This document shows, piece by piece, positions 1 to 7,780 of a stretch of DNA of 11,817 nt. This DNA is from Acidimicrobiia bacterium. GTDB taxonomy: Bacteria > Actinomycetota > Acidimicrobiia > Acidimicrobiales > Aldehydirespiratoraceae. Position numbers and translations under genes: made by a program. The notes under the pieces are model-generated. The model saw only the letters and a program-made list of their open reading frames with translations, was not told where the DNA came from and ran no database searches. Location of the stretch: NCBI GenBank assembly GCA_022824605.1, contig JAJDZO010000020.1, forward strand, positions 1 to 11,817, read 5' to 3'. Numbering within the stretch: the stretch's first letter is position 1; the number at the start of each line of letters is the position of its first letter.

Positions 1-849
1 TCCGACCTGACCGTCAAGTTCGACGATGTGACCGCACTCGAGGACGTGACCCACACCTTCGAGCCGGGCACGTCCACCGCGGTCATGGGCATAAACGGTT
101 CGGGCAAGACCACGATGCTGGAATGCATGGCCGGCCTGCAGAGGCCCACCTCGGGCACCATCCGTGGCATGTCGGAGAACCTGGCCTATGTATGCCAGCA
201 CCTTCCCGCCTGCTGGATGCCGATCACCGCGGGCGAAGTGGTGGCCATGGGTCGCTACGGCAAGCGGGGGCTGATCGGCCGTCTTCGAGGCGCCGACCGG
301 ACCGCCATGCGCGAGGCGGGCGAACAACTCGACGTGAACCAGTACGCCGATCGGAGCTTCGGCGACCTCAGCGGCGGGCAGCAGCAACGGGTGCGGATCG
401 CGCAGGTGCTGGCCGGCGAGCCCGACATCCTCCTGCTGGACGAACCGGTCACCGGTCTCGACATCCCGAGCCAGGAGCGGATTCTCAACGTGATCGAGAT
501 GTACTCGAGCCGGGGGGCCATCGTCATCATCACCACTCACCATCTCGACGAGGCCCGTCACTGCGACTCGGTGATGCTCATCGCCAACCGCCTGGTGGCG
601 GCGGGCACGCCCGAGGAGATGCTCACCGAGAAGCGGCTGAGAGAGACGTTCGGCAACCGGCTGCTCGGAGACCACGCCGACCACGACCACGACCACGAGA
701 TCATCGTGCTCGACGATCACGGCCATCACGGGCACGGACAAGACCATCACGGCCACGACCACCACGGGACCGGCCACAGCCACGGCCACAGCCACAACCA
801 CGACCACGGGCACCTCGGCCATCAGGGCCACGGACCCCACGCCCACTAG
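1..849 (+). CDS. Metal (Zn/Mn-type) ABC transporter ATP-binding protein, His-rich C-terminus; 5' partial
   Basis: Cytoplasmic ATPase that would power metal-ion import through a partner permease and a substrate-binding protein. The reading frame is open from base 1, so the true start lies upstream; a GTG at 28 is an internal valine. Counting from the first codon in the window, it shows Walker A GINGSGKT (about 30-37), a Q-loop glutamine near 66, ABC signature LSGGQQQR (123-130), Walker B ILLLDEP (143-149) and the H-loop in TTHH (178-181). The block WMPITAGEVVAMGRYG resembles ATPases of the manganese/zinc/iron import family (ZnuC, MntB, TroB). The last 58 or so residues (225-282) hold about 24 histidines in HD, HG and HS pairs, typical of a zinc- or nickel-binding tail. 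No permease or binding-protein gene follows, so partners, if linked, lie upstream. The family call is firm; the metal is inferred from the tail and from similarity. Confidence 0.88.
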   Translation, partial: SDLTVKFDDVTALEDVTHTFEPGTSTAVMGINGSGKTTMLECMAGLQRPTSGTIRGMSENLAYVCQHLPACWMPITAGEVVAMGRYGKRGLIGRLRGADRTAMREAGEQLDVNQYADRSFGDLSGGQQQRVRIAQVLAGEPDILLLDEPVTGLDIPSQERILNVIEMYSSRGAIVIITTHHLDEARHCDSVMLIANRLVAAGTPEEMLTEKRLRETFGNRLLGDHADHDHDHEIIVLDDHGHHGHGQDHHGHDHHGTGHSHGHSHNHDHGHLGHQGHGPHAH

Positions 850-910
850 AGGCCGAGTGGGCAGGCGAGCGAATCCGCTCCATCCGGGCGAGGCCGTGGC
901 CCGAGCGGCG

Positions 911-916
911 TAACGT
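911..916 (+). promoter_or_regulatory. Possible -10 element for the MenJ-like gene
   Basis: The 79-bp gap 850-928 between the ABC ATPase and the flavoprotein contains TAACGT, which fits the actinobacterial TANNNT -10 pattern and ends 12 nt before the ATG at 929. That would give a very short leader containing GGGG (921-924) as a weak ribosome-binding site. No convincing -35 hexamer is visible. A 5-bp stem hairpin, GAGCG-AATC-CGCTC (867-880), also lies in this gap but has no T-run. Weak evidence. Confidence 0.3.
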
Positions 917-928
917 ACTCGGGGTGCC

Positions 929-2161
929 ATGACGCCGGCTCGCTGCGACATCGCGGTCATCGGAGCTGGTCCGGCCGGGGCCGCTGCCGCCATCAGGGCT
1001 GCCCGCAACGGTGCCCGGGTGACGGTGTTCGAGAAGGGGTCGCCCGGTCGCGACAAGGTGTGCGGTGACGGACTGACGCCGCGAGCGGTGAGCGCTCTCG
1101 CCCAACTCGACGTCTCCCTCGACGGCGCCCACCGCATCGACGGTCTGCGGATGATCGCCGGCAGTACCCGGCGTGAACTGCTGTGGCCCGCCGGCAATCG
1201 ATTCGGCGCCCACGGGGCGGTGTGGCCTCGCCGGGCACTGGACCAGCATCTTGTCGAAGCAGCCGAGCAGGCCGGCGCCGAGATTCTTTGGAACACCGAG
1301 GTGATGCCCACCCTTTCCGACCACGCGACGGTGGTGGGAGTGCAAAGCACCGACGACGGCCGGCGTTGGCAGGCGGATCTGGTGGTTCTGGCCACCGGCG
1401 CCCCTGGAGCAGCCGCTCGCATGCTCGGTGCTGAGCGAGTCGACACCGAACCGTTCGGCCTCGCCATCCGGACCTACGCACCCAGTCCCCGACACTCGGA
1501 CCGGCACCTCGAAGCCTGCCTGACCCTGCGAGGCGCCGAGGGCGGATGGGTTCCGGGGTACGGGTGGATGTTCCCCGCCGGTGACGGCACCGTGAACATC
1601 GGCGTCGGCTCGATGTCCACGATGAAGGGCTTCCGGAGGCTCAACCTCAACCAACTGTTGAACGATTACCGCAGCCAGGTGGCCGACGAGTGGGAACTGG
1701 GCGACTACCTGGAGCGGCCCCGAGCCTGGAGGCTGCCCATGAGCACCGTGCGTCGCCACGGACCCGGGTGGGCCGCAGTGGGTGATGCGGCGGGCCTGAT
1801 CAACCCGATGAACGGCGAAGGCATCGACTACGGCCTGGAGTCGGGGATGATCCTGGCCGACCTGTTCTGCGAGGATCCGGCCGGGGCTCCTGGTGCCTAT
1901 GACCGGATCGTCGGAGAGCGCTTCGACGGTTTCCTGCGCACCGGGCGGCGCTTCAGCTTCCTTATCGGTCATCCCTGGATCCTGCGCAACGGCCTGCGCC
2001 TGGCCGTGGGCACCCAGACGGTCGCCAACATCACCCTTCAGGTGATGGGCAACCTCATCGACGGCGACACCGAGGGACTGGCGCCGAGAGTGCTCGACAT
2101 GGCCGACCGGGGCCTGAGGCTCGCCGATCCTCTGCTGCGCCGCACCCGGGCCGCAGCCTAG
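929..2161 (+). CDS. Geranylgeranyl reductase-family FAD oxidoreductase (MenJ-like)
   Basis: A 410-aa flavoprotein that would saturate double bonds in an isoprenoid chain; in mycobacteria the relative MenJ (Rv0561c) reduces one unit of the menaquinone tail. The N-terminus carries the FAD Rossmann motif GAGPAG (12-17) with an acidic residue at the end of strand 2 (E35). It continues with the family motif RDKVCGDGLTPRAV (41-54), then PGYGWMFPAGDG (209-220), NIGVGSMST (223-231) and the second FAD motif GDAAGLINPMNGEGIDYG (285-302). All agree well with what I recall of MenJ. There is no membrane segment or signal peptide, so it is probably membrane-associated from the cytoplasm. The start is ATG 929, 9 codons before the Rossmann motif, with a weak GGGG site upstream. 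It ends 18 bp before ppc, so the two are probably co-transcribed. An archaeal-type lipid or chlorophyll-type geranylgeranyl reductase role cannot be excluded, but the CGDGLTPRAV and PGYGW blocks favour MenJ. Confidence 0.85.
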   Translation: MTPARCDIAVIGAGPAGAAAAIRAARNGARVTVFEKGSPGRDKVCGDGLTPRAVSALAQLDVSLDGAHRIDGLRMIAGSTRRELLWPAGNRFGAHGAVWPRRALDQHLVEAAEQAGAEILWNTEVMPTLSDHATVVGVQSTDDGRRWQADLVVLATGAPGAAARMLGAERVDTEPFGLAIRTYAPSPRHSDRHLEACLTLRGAEGGWVPGYGWMFPAGDGTVNIGVGSMSTMKGFRRLNLNQLLNDYRSQVADEWELGDYLERPRAWRLPMSTVRRHGPGWAAVGDAAGLINPMNGEGIDYGLESGMILADLFCEDPAGAPGAYDRIVGERFDGFLRTGRRFSFLIGHPWILRNGLRLAVGTQTVANITLQVMGNLIDGDTEGLAPRVLDMADRGLRLADPLLRRTRAAA

Positions 2162-2179
2162 GGTCGAGGTATAGGTTCC

Positions 2180-4996
2180 GTGGAGAAGAGGTCGTTGGAG
2201 AGCGCAGTGGAGTCCTCGTTGGACGGGCCGCTCGGAGAAGTCGACTCTGCGCTGCGCGGCGACATCCGGCGTCTCGGCGCCCAGCTCGGCGACACGCTGG
2301 TTCGCCAGCACGGCCCCCGACTGCTCGAACGGGTGGAGCAGGTGCGGGGCCTGGCCCGAGGTCTGCGCCGCAGCGACGAGGACAGCACGGCCCTGGCCGA
2401 GTTGCTGGCCGATGTGGACGTGGCCACCGCCGGCCTGCTGGCCCGGGCCTTCACCGTCTATTTCCACATCGCCAACACCGCCGAGCAGGTGCACCGCATC
2501 GACGACCTCACCGAGAAGCGGGCCGCCGGCTCGAACCGGTTCGGCGAGATGGTCGCCCGGTTGCGAGAGCTCGGTCACAGCGACGACGAGATCGTCGCCA
2601 CCGTCAACTCGGCCGAACTGCGCCCTGTGTTCACGGCCCATCCCACCGAGGCGTCGCGCCGGTCGATCCTCGACAAGCTGGCCGAGATCTCCAGCCTGAT
2701 CGAGCAGCGGGCCCACGCCGGCGCCGACGACACCGCCCGCCGCCGGGTGGACCGCAGGGTCGACGAGTTGATCGACGCCATCTGGCAGACCGACGAGCTG
2801 CGCCGGCAGCGTCCCGATCCGGTGGACGAGGCCCGTTCGATCCTCTACTTCCTCACCGAGATAGCGGCGAACGGCGTGCCCGAACTGCTCGACGACATCG
2901 ACTCGGCCCTCGATCCCCTCGGCGGAGCGCTCGATCCCGACCGGTCGCCCATCCGTTTCGGCTCTTGGGTGGGCGGCGACCGGGACGGCAATCCCAACGT
3001 GACGGCGGCCACCACCGTGGAGGTTCTCGAGTTCCAGCGTCAACGGGCCCTGCGGATCCTGGTGGACGAGATCGAGGCGCTGTCGTCGGAGCTGAGCGTC
3101 GGGCTGGCGGTCCGCGGCGTGTCCGACGAGCTGGCGGCGCAACTCGAGGCCGACCGGAGGCTGTATCCCGACGTCACCGCCCGGTTCGACACCCTCAGCG
3201 CAGGCGAGCCCTATCGCCAGCGACTGGCCGTGATCCATCGGCGCCTGATCGAGACGACCCGGCCCTCGCCTGGTCCGACGGCCGACCGCTCCGCCGACAA
3301 GACGAGCCGGTCGTCGCCCGGACCGAGGGCCTACCGCTCCGCGGACGAGTTGGCCGGCGATCTGGCGGTGATCGGGCGGTCGCTGGAAGCCAACCACGGT
3401 CGCCTGCTGGCCGAGGGCCGGCTGGCCCGGGTGCGCCGCATCGTGGCCATGATCGGCTTCGATCTGGCCACTCTCGACATCCGGGAGCACTCCGAGCGCC
3501 ATCACATGGCCCTGGCCCAGCTGTTCACGCCGCTGGGAATCGAATACGACGGCCTCTCTGGAAACGAGAAGGCGGGGCTGCTGGCGGCTGAACTGGCCGG
3601 CCCCCGCCCACTGGCGCCCCGAGGCCGCAGTCTCCGAGACGGCGCCGAGGACGTGGCCGAGCTGTTCCGGGTGCTGCGCCGCCAGATGGACGCACGGGGC
3701 GACCAGATCGTGCGCAGCTACATCGTGTCGATGACCACCGGCGTCGAGGACGTGCTGGCGCCCGCCGTGCTGGCCCGCGAGGCCGGACTGGTCGACCTGA
3801 CCGCCGGCGTGGCCCGCCTGGGATTCGTGCCCCTGTTCGAGACGATCGACGACCTGCGCTCGGCGGGGCCGATCCTGCGGGATCTGCTGGCGACGGAGCC
3901 CTACCGGCGCCTGGTCGAGCTGCGAGGCGGCGAACAGGAGGTGATGGTCGGCTACTCCGATTCCAACAAGGACGGCGGGATCACGACTTCGCAGTGGGAG
4001 ATCCACAAGGCGCTGAGAGCCATCGCAGACGTCTCCGACGCCACCGGGATCCGGATGACGGTGTTCCATGGCCGGGGCGGCACCGTCGGGCGGGGCGGCG
4101 GTCCCACCCATGCGTCGATCCTGGGCCAGCCGCCCGGCGCAGTGCGCGGCTCGGTCAAGATCACCGAGCAGGGCGAGGTGATCGCCGACAAGTACGGGCT
4201 GCCCCGCCTGGCTCACCGCAACCTCGACCTGGCGTTCGCGGCGGTGGTGGAGGCCTCGATGGCACACCGGACGCCCCGCCACGATCCGGCGGTGACCCGG
4301 CGGTGGGACCAGGTGATGGAGGCCGCCTCCAGCGCCGCCTACGACGCCTACCGGGCCTTCCTGCAGGCTCCCGGCCTGGTCGAGTACTTCCAGACGTCGA
4401 CCCCGGTGGAGGAACTGGCCGAGATGAACATCGGTTCGCGCCCGGCCCGGCGCAGCCGTGTCGACGAGGGGATCGACGGGCTGCGGGCCATCCCGTGGGT
4501 GTTCGGCTGGACGCAGTCGCGCCAGATCGTGCCCGGCTGGTTCGGGGTCGGCGCGGGGCTGGAGGCCGCTCGCCGCGCCGGGATGGGGGCCGACCTGCAC
4601 GACATGTACGAGTCCTGGCAGTTCTTCCGCACCTTCGTGTCCAACGTGGAGATGACCCTGTTCAAGACCGACCTGGCCATAGCCCGCCACTATGTGGCCA
4701 CGCTGGTCGACCCGGCTCTGCACCACCATTTCGACGCGGTCTGTGCCGAGTACGACCGCACCGTGGACGAGGTCACCGCGCTCACCGGCAGGGGCCTGCT
4801 GGAGGACCTGCCCATCCTGCGGCGCACGCTGGCCGTGCGCGACGGCTACCTCGACCCGATCAACGTGCTGCAGGCCGACCTGCTTTCCCGCTACCGCCGC
4901 AGGCGGGCCGGCGACTCCGCTGAGGACGAACTGCTGTTGCGAACGCTGCTGCTCACCGTCAACGGCGTAGCCGCCGGCATGCGCAACACCGGCTGA
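2180..4996 (+). CDS. ppc: Phosphoenolpyruvate carboxylase
   Basis: Cytosolic enzyme that carboxylates phosphoenolpyruvate with bicarbonate to give oxaloacetate and phosphate, refilling the TCA cycle. The 938-aa product is full length for a bacterial PEPC. Diagnostic motifs are in order: FTAHPTEASRR (151-161, catalytic His154), FGSWVGGDRDGNPNVT (260-275), VGYSDSNKDGG (590-600), FHGRGGTVGRGGGP (629-642, with the arginines that hold the carboxyphosphate intermediate) and the conserved C-terminal RNTG. An unusual 16-residue tandem duplication occupies 360-391. GTG 2180 gives the longest protein, but a second in-frame GTG at 2207 has a better-placed GGAG (2197-2200) and would remove 9 residues; both leave the conserved part intact. 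It lies 18 bp after the MenJ-like gene and ends 18 bp from the convergent monooxygenase stop, with no clear terminator in the gap. Confidence 0.97.
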   Translation: MEKRSLESAVESSLDGPLGEVDSALRGDIRRLGAQLGDTLVRQHGPRLLERVEQVRGLARGLRRSDEDSTALAELLADVDVATAGLLARAFTVYFHIANTAEQVHRIDDLTEKRAAGSNRFGEMVARLRELGHSDDEIVATVNSAELRPVFTAHPTEASRRSILDKLAEISSLIEQRAHAGADDTARRRVDRRVDELIDAIWQTDELRRQRPDPVDEARSILYFLTEIAANGVPELLDDIDSALDPLGGALDPDRSPIRFGSWVGGDRDGNPNVTAATTVEVLEFQRQRALRILVDEIEALSSELSVGLAVRGVSDELAAQLEADRRLYPDVTARFDTLSAGEPYRQRLAVIHRRLIETTRPSPGPTADRSADKTSRSSPGPRAYRSADELAGDLAVIGRSLEANHGRLLAEGRLARVRRIVAMIGFDLATLDIREHSERHHMALAQLFTPLGIEYDGLSGNEKAGLLAAELAGPRPLAPRGRSLRDGAEDVAELFRVLRRQMDARGDQIVRSYIVSMTTGVEDVLAPAVLAREAGLVDLTAGVARLGFVPLFETIDDLRSAGPILRDLLATEPYRRLVELRGGEQEVMVGYSDSNKDGGITTSQWEIHKALRAIADVSDATGIRMTVFHGRGGTVGRGGGPTHASILGQPPGAVRGSVKITEQGEVIADKYGLPRLAHRNLDLAFAAVVEASMAHRTPRHDPAVTRRWDQVMEAASSAAYDAYRAFLQAPGLVEYFQTSTPVEELAEMNIGSRPARRSRVDEGIDGLRAIPWVFGWTQSRQIVPGWFGVGAGLEAARRAGMGADLHDMYESWQFFRTFVSNVEMTLFKTDLAIARHYVATLVDPALHHHFDAVCAEYDRTVDEVTALTGRGLLEDLPILRRTLAVRDGYLDPINVLQADLLSRYRRRRAGDSAEDELLLRTLLLTVNGVAAGMRNTG
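2195..2209 (+). promoter_or_regulatory. Alternative ppc ribosome-binding site and start
   Basis: TTGGAG (2195-2200) sits 6 nt before an in-frame GTG (2207-2209). The annotated GTG at 2180 is preceded by only a GAGG (2166-2169) at 10 nt. A TATAGG hexamer at 2170-2175 could be a -10 element whose transcript would begin near 2182, which would favour the 2207 start. The choice is unresolved from sequence alone. Confidence 0.35.
3257..3352 (+). repeat. In-frame 48-bp imperfect tandem duplication within ppc
   Basis: Two adjacent 48-bp units, 3257-3304 and 3305-3352, match at 37 of 48 positions by hand alignment. They encode the 16-residue blocks T360-T375 and S376-L391, sharing the pattern R-x-S-P-G-P-x-A-x-R-S-A-D. 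The second unit leads straight into ELAGDL, which looks like normal family sequence, so the first unit is the likely insertion. It falls between segments typical of the family and probably forms a surface loop. Confidence 0.7.
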
Positions 4997-5014
4997 CGCC
5001 CCGTCGAGCGGCGA

Positions 5015-6952
5015 CTACAGCATCTCGAAGTCGGACTCCTCGGGGCGGCGGGTCTGGCGCCAGTAGTCGATCAGCGGCAGGGGCCAGTTCTGGGCGATGC
5101 GGCCACTGGGGCTCTTGTACCAGCTGTTGACACCGGAGATGCCCCAAGCCATCTGTGCGTTGTGCTCGTCCATCCGCTCGCAATAGCGGTCGTAGGCGTC
5201 GGGCTTGCAGTCCATGGCCGCTGCGCCCCGTGCGGCCAGCAGGCGCAGGCACTCGACCACATAGTGCGCGGCGCACTCCGCGAAGTAGATGATGCTGCCG
5301 TTGACCACGATGTTGGTGTTGGGCCCGTACACGCAGAACAGGTTGGGAAACCCGGCCACGCACACACCGTTGTAGGCCCGGGCGTCGCCGTTCCAGGTGT
5401 CGTGCAGGTCGGCACCGCCTCGCCCGGCCACCCGCATCGGCGTCAAGAACTCCGAGGCCCGGAAGCCGGTGCCGAACACGATCACATCGGCTCGGTGCAG
5501 GCGCCCGTCGGTTCCTCTCACCCCCGAGGGCTCGATCCGCTCGATGCCGTCGCTGACCAGCTCCACGTTGGGCCGCTTCAGCGTGCTCGCCCAGATCCCG
5601 TTGTCGAGCACCACCCGCTTGGCCCCGACCGGGTAGTCGGGCACGACTTTGGCCAGCAGTTCGGGCCGGTCGCCGAATTGAGACTCCAGGTACAGGGTCA
5701 GCAGGCGGCGGGCTTCGTCGTTGCGGGGGCTGACCGCCTCGTCGAGGGGGCCGTCCCAGGCCGGATCCCGTCGCAGGGCGCCGACGGTGCCCTCGTGGGT
5801 ACACCAGAACAACCGAAGCCGGAACCAGTGGGCATAGCCCGGCACGATCTCGAAGAGCTTGAGCAGGCCCGGCGCGAGAGGCTCGTGGTACACCGGCCGG
5901 GGTACCAGCCACGGTGGAGTGCGCTGGAACACGGTCACATGCGCGGCCGCTTCGGCCAGATGGGGAATGAACTGCAGCGCGCTCGCCCCGGTGCCGATCA
6001 CCGCCACCCGCAAGCCGTCCCAGGCGATGTCGTGGCGCCAGGCCGAGCTGTGGAACTGTGTGCCTGCGAAGGTGTCGATCCCGGCGATGTCGGGCACAAG
6101 GGGACGGTTGAGCTGCCCGACGGCCGACACTGCTGCGGCGGCGGTGATCTCGTCGCGGCCATCGGGTGTGTCGATCCGGATCACCCAGTGGCGGGCGTCG
6201 TCGTGCCAGGTCATTGACTCGACGGTGACATCGAAGCGGATCCGGTCGCCTATCCCCCACCGTCGGGCGCAGTCCCGGAAGTAGTCCAGCAGCACCGGTT
6301 GGCTGGAGTGGTACTCGGGCCAGTCGGGGCGCTGCTCGGAGGCGTAGGAGTACACATGGTTGAACACGTCCACCCGGCAGCCCGGATAGGTGTTCTCCAG
6401 CCAGGTTCCGCCCACGTCGCCGTTCTTCTCGAGCACGATGCAATCGATGCCGGCCTGTTTGAGCCGGTGGGCGGTCAGGATGCCCGACATGCCTGCGCCG
6501 ATCACCGCAACCGGGTAATCGACGGAGCCCTGCGGTGGCCAGGCATCGCCGCGGATCGGCTCGGGGGTGCGCAGGTCTCGGGTGACGGCCAATTCCTCGG
6601 TGAGCATCTGCCGGTAGCCGTCGTCGAGGTCGGCGCCGGTGAGCCAGTCGATGAGCGGCAGCACCAAGTCGTCGTCAGGACCGTTGATGGCGGACTGTGA
6701 CGCGGCGAGGCGACGCAGACCGTCGGCGGCCAGGTCACGGGCCCGCTGGACCTGTCCGGTGTCCCAGCCGCCGTCGGGCTGCAGAGCGAGATCAGGGTCG
6801 AGCCACAAGTCGCCGGGTGCCAGGCTGCGGTCTCCGGTGGCGTGAGCCAGCGCGGCGAGCAGGCTGGGGACGTCGGCTGCGTCGATCAGTCCGCGGATCT
6901 CGTCGGCTCCCATTGCGGCGGCCAGGGCCTGAGGCGAGCCCACCCCGGACAT
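5015..6952 (-). CDS. Flavin-containing Baeyer-Villiger-type monooxygenase (4-hydroxyacetophenone monooxygenase-like)
   Basis: A 645-aa FAD/NADPH monooxygenase predicted to insert oxygen next to a ketone carbonyl, giving an ester or lactone. After an N-terminal extension of about 145 residues comes the FAD site GAGMSG (152-157). Next are the type I motif G-x-W-x4-YPG-x3-D (GTWLENTYPGCRVD, 182-195), the Baeyer-Villiger fingerprint F-x-G-x3-H-x3-W (F295-W305), the NADPH site GTGASA (320-325) and a late FGTGF motif. The long N-terminus and total size match 4-hydroxyacetophenone monooxygenase (HAPMO, about 640 aa) rather than the shorter cyclohexanone-type enzymes. The fingerprint ends in Trp-Arg, where Pro or Asp is usual. 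ATG 6952 is used; no strong ribosome-binding site is seen, and the upstream thioredoxin-fold gene stops only 6 bp earlier, suggesting translational coupling. An ATG at 6913 (M14) is a possible alternative. The substrate is unknown; it could be an aryl or aliphatic ketone. Confidence 0.88.
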   Translation of the reverse strand: MSGVGSPQALAAAMGADEIRGLIDAADVPSLLAALAHATGDRSLAPGDLWLDPDLALQPDGGWDTGQVQRARDLAADGLRRLAASQSAINGPDDDLVLPLIDWLTGADLDDGYRQMLTEELAVTRDLRTPEPIRGDAWPPQGSVDYPVAVIGAGMSGILTAHRLKQAGIDCIVLEKNGDVGGTWLENTYPGCRVDVFNHVYSYASEQRPDWPEYHSSQPVLLDYFRDCARRWGIGDRIRFDVTVESMTWHDDARHWVIRIDTPDGRDEITAAAAVSAVGQLNRPLVPDIAGIDTFAGTQFHSSAWRHDIAWDGLRVAVIGTGASALQFIPHLAEAAAHVTVFQRTPPWLVPRPVYHEPLAPGLLKLFEIVPGYAHWFRLRLFWCTHEGTVGALRRDPAWDGPLDEAVSPRNDEARRLLTLYLESQFGDRPELLAKVVPDYPVGAKRVVLDNGIWASTLKRPNVELVSDGIERIEPSGVRGTDGRLHRADVIVFGTGFRASEFLTPMRVAGRGGADLHDTWNGDARAYNGVCVAGFPNLFCVYGPNTNIVVNGSIIYFAECAAHYVVECLRLLAARGAAAMDCKPDAYDRYCERMDEHNAQMAWGISGVNSWYKSPSGRIAQNWPLPLIDYWRQTRRPEESDFEML

Positions 6953-6958
6953 CGACGT

Positions 6959-7657
6959 CTACTTGAGGTCGAAGTCGATGACCTCGCCCCGGTTGATGCT
7001 CACCCAGTCGCGGGCCTCGACGTAGGGGCGGAACACCTCCGCAATGGCTCGCTCGTCGTGGCGGGACTTGGGCCGCTGGACCTCGTACAGGTGCGGGAAG
7101 TCGAGCCAGACGGTCACCGCGTCCCATAGGCGCATCGCCTCGGCGCCTGTCGGCGGATCGATCAGGACCGGTCCGAACAGAGCCTGATCTCCGAAGAACA
7201 GGGTGGGCACCCCGAAGCCGCCCGCGGCCACCACCCGGTCGTGGTCGGCCTTGACCTCGTCGTGGGTGGTGGTGTCGTGGAGGGCTTCGTCCACCGTGGC
7301 CGGGTCGAGGCCAATCTCGGCCAGGAGCATCCGCGCCACGTCGGGCTCGTGAACTCTCAGCCCCTCCTCGTGCAGAGCCCGAGCCGAGCGCTCGTACCAG
7401 GCGTCGAGGCGGTCCATGCTGTGGCGGCGCAGCACCGCACCGATGCGCATCAGCGACCACCCGTATGACCAGGGCCGCTCCCACGGGTGCTTCTTGCCCT
7501 CGAAGCGGTTGATCTCCTCGAGGCTGAAGAAGCGCCAGGAGATGTCCAGCCCGTTCTGGGCCCGCACGTCGCGGATCCATTTGGACGTCTGGTAAGCCCA
7601 CGGGCACAGCACATCGAAATGGAAGTCCACCGCACCGGTGTCGACGATCTCAGTCAT
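6959..7657 (-). CDS. DsbA-family thioredoxin-fold oxidoreductase, Rv2466c-like, single-cysteine active site
   Basis: A 232-aa cytosolic protein with no signal peptide. The active-site block DVLCPWAYQTSKWI (15-28) contains Cys18 in CPWA. The fold's cis-proline is in GVPTLFF (149-155, Pro151), and the C-terminal block FGPVLIDPPTGAEA then DFPHLYEVQRPK closely resembles the mycobacterial Rv2466c mycothiol-dependent nitroreductase family as I remember it. Rv2466c is described with CPWC; here the second cysteine is alanine, so the protein would work by a monothiol (mycothiol- or glutathione-transferase-like) mechanism or as an isomerase. It also resembles the 2-hydroxychromene-2-carboxylate isomerase/FrnE group. 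The open frame runs far upstream, but that part is antisense to the carboxylase gene; ATG 7657 is chosen because it lies 14 codons before the conserved block. It is first in a two-gene minus-strand operon with the monooxygenase and diverges from accD. Confidence 0.82.
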   Translation of the reverse strand: MTEIVDTGAVDFHFDVLCPWAYQTSKWIRDVRAQNGLDISWRFFSLEEINRFEGKKHPWERPWSYGWSLMRIGAVLRRHSMDRLDAWYERSARALHEEGLRVHEPDVARMLLAEIGLDPATVDEALHDTTTHDEVKADHDRVVAAGGFGVPTLFFGDQALFGPVLIDPPTGAEAMRLWDAVTVWLDFPHLYEVQRPKSRHDERAIAEVFRPYVEARDWVSINRGEVIDFDLK

Positions 7658-7780
7658 GGGCCCATCATCGCAGGACTGCGGCGTTACCCCACCGCTCTGG
7701 CGGGAGCCGGGCGGCTGCTGTCGCCGCGACGCTACGAAGTGGGGCCGTTGACTCCTACGGGCGGCGGTAGGGTCGCGGCG
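7658..7780. promoter_or_regulatory. Divergent intergenic control region
   Basis: This 123-bp gap separates the minus-strand oxidoreductase/monooxygenase pair from the plus-strand carboxylase operon, so promoters for both must lie here or overlap the gene starts. On the plus strand there is TTGACT (7748-7753) and TAGGGT (7768-7773). On the minus strand, TAACGC (7686-7681) is a poor -10 candidate. The minus-strand leader also contains ATG ATG GGC CCA TGA, a four-codon frame whose stop overlaps the oxidoreductase ATG. Confidence 0.6.

Noticed and set aside
721..846. Repeated cac/cat-rich DNA as a tandem repeat or CRISPR-like array
   Set aside because: The periodicity comes from alternating His codons in the coding tail; there are no regular repeat and spacer units.
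867..880. Hairpin GAGCG-AATC-CGCTC after the ABC ATPase as a terminator
   Set aside because: Only a 5-bp stem with no following T-run; stems this short are common in GC-rich DNA.
701..4729. A 1342-codon open frame on the minus strand across the ATPase tail, MenJ-like gene and ppc
   Set aside because: It is antisense to three well-recognised genes, its translation is low-complexity and Gly/Arg/His/Gln-rich with no recognisable domain, and such frames are expected opposite GC-rich codons.
4997..5014. Bidirectional terminator between convergent ppc and the monooxygenase
   Set aside because: The 18-bp gap holds no convincing stem-loop, and inverted repeats in the flanking coding ends are short and imperfect.
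7487..7780. N-terminal extension of the carboxylase beta frame upstream of GTG 7781
   Set aside because: It runs antisense through the conserved start of the DsbA-fold gene and shows no family similarity.
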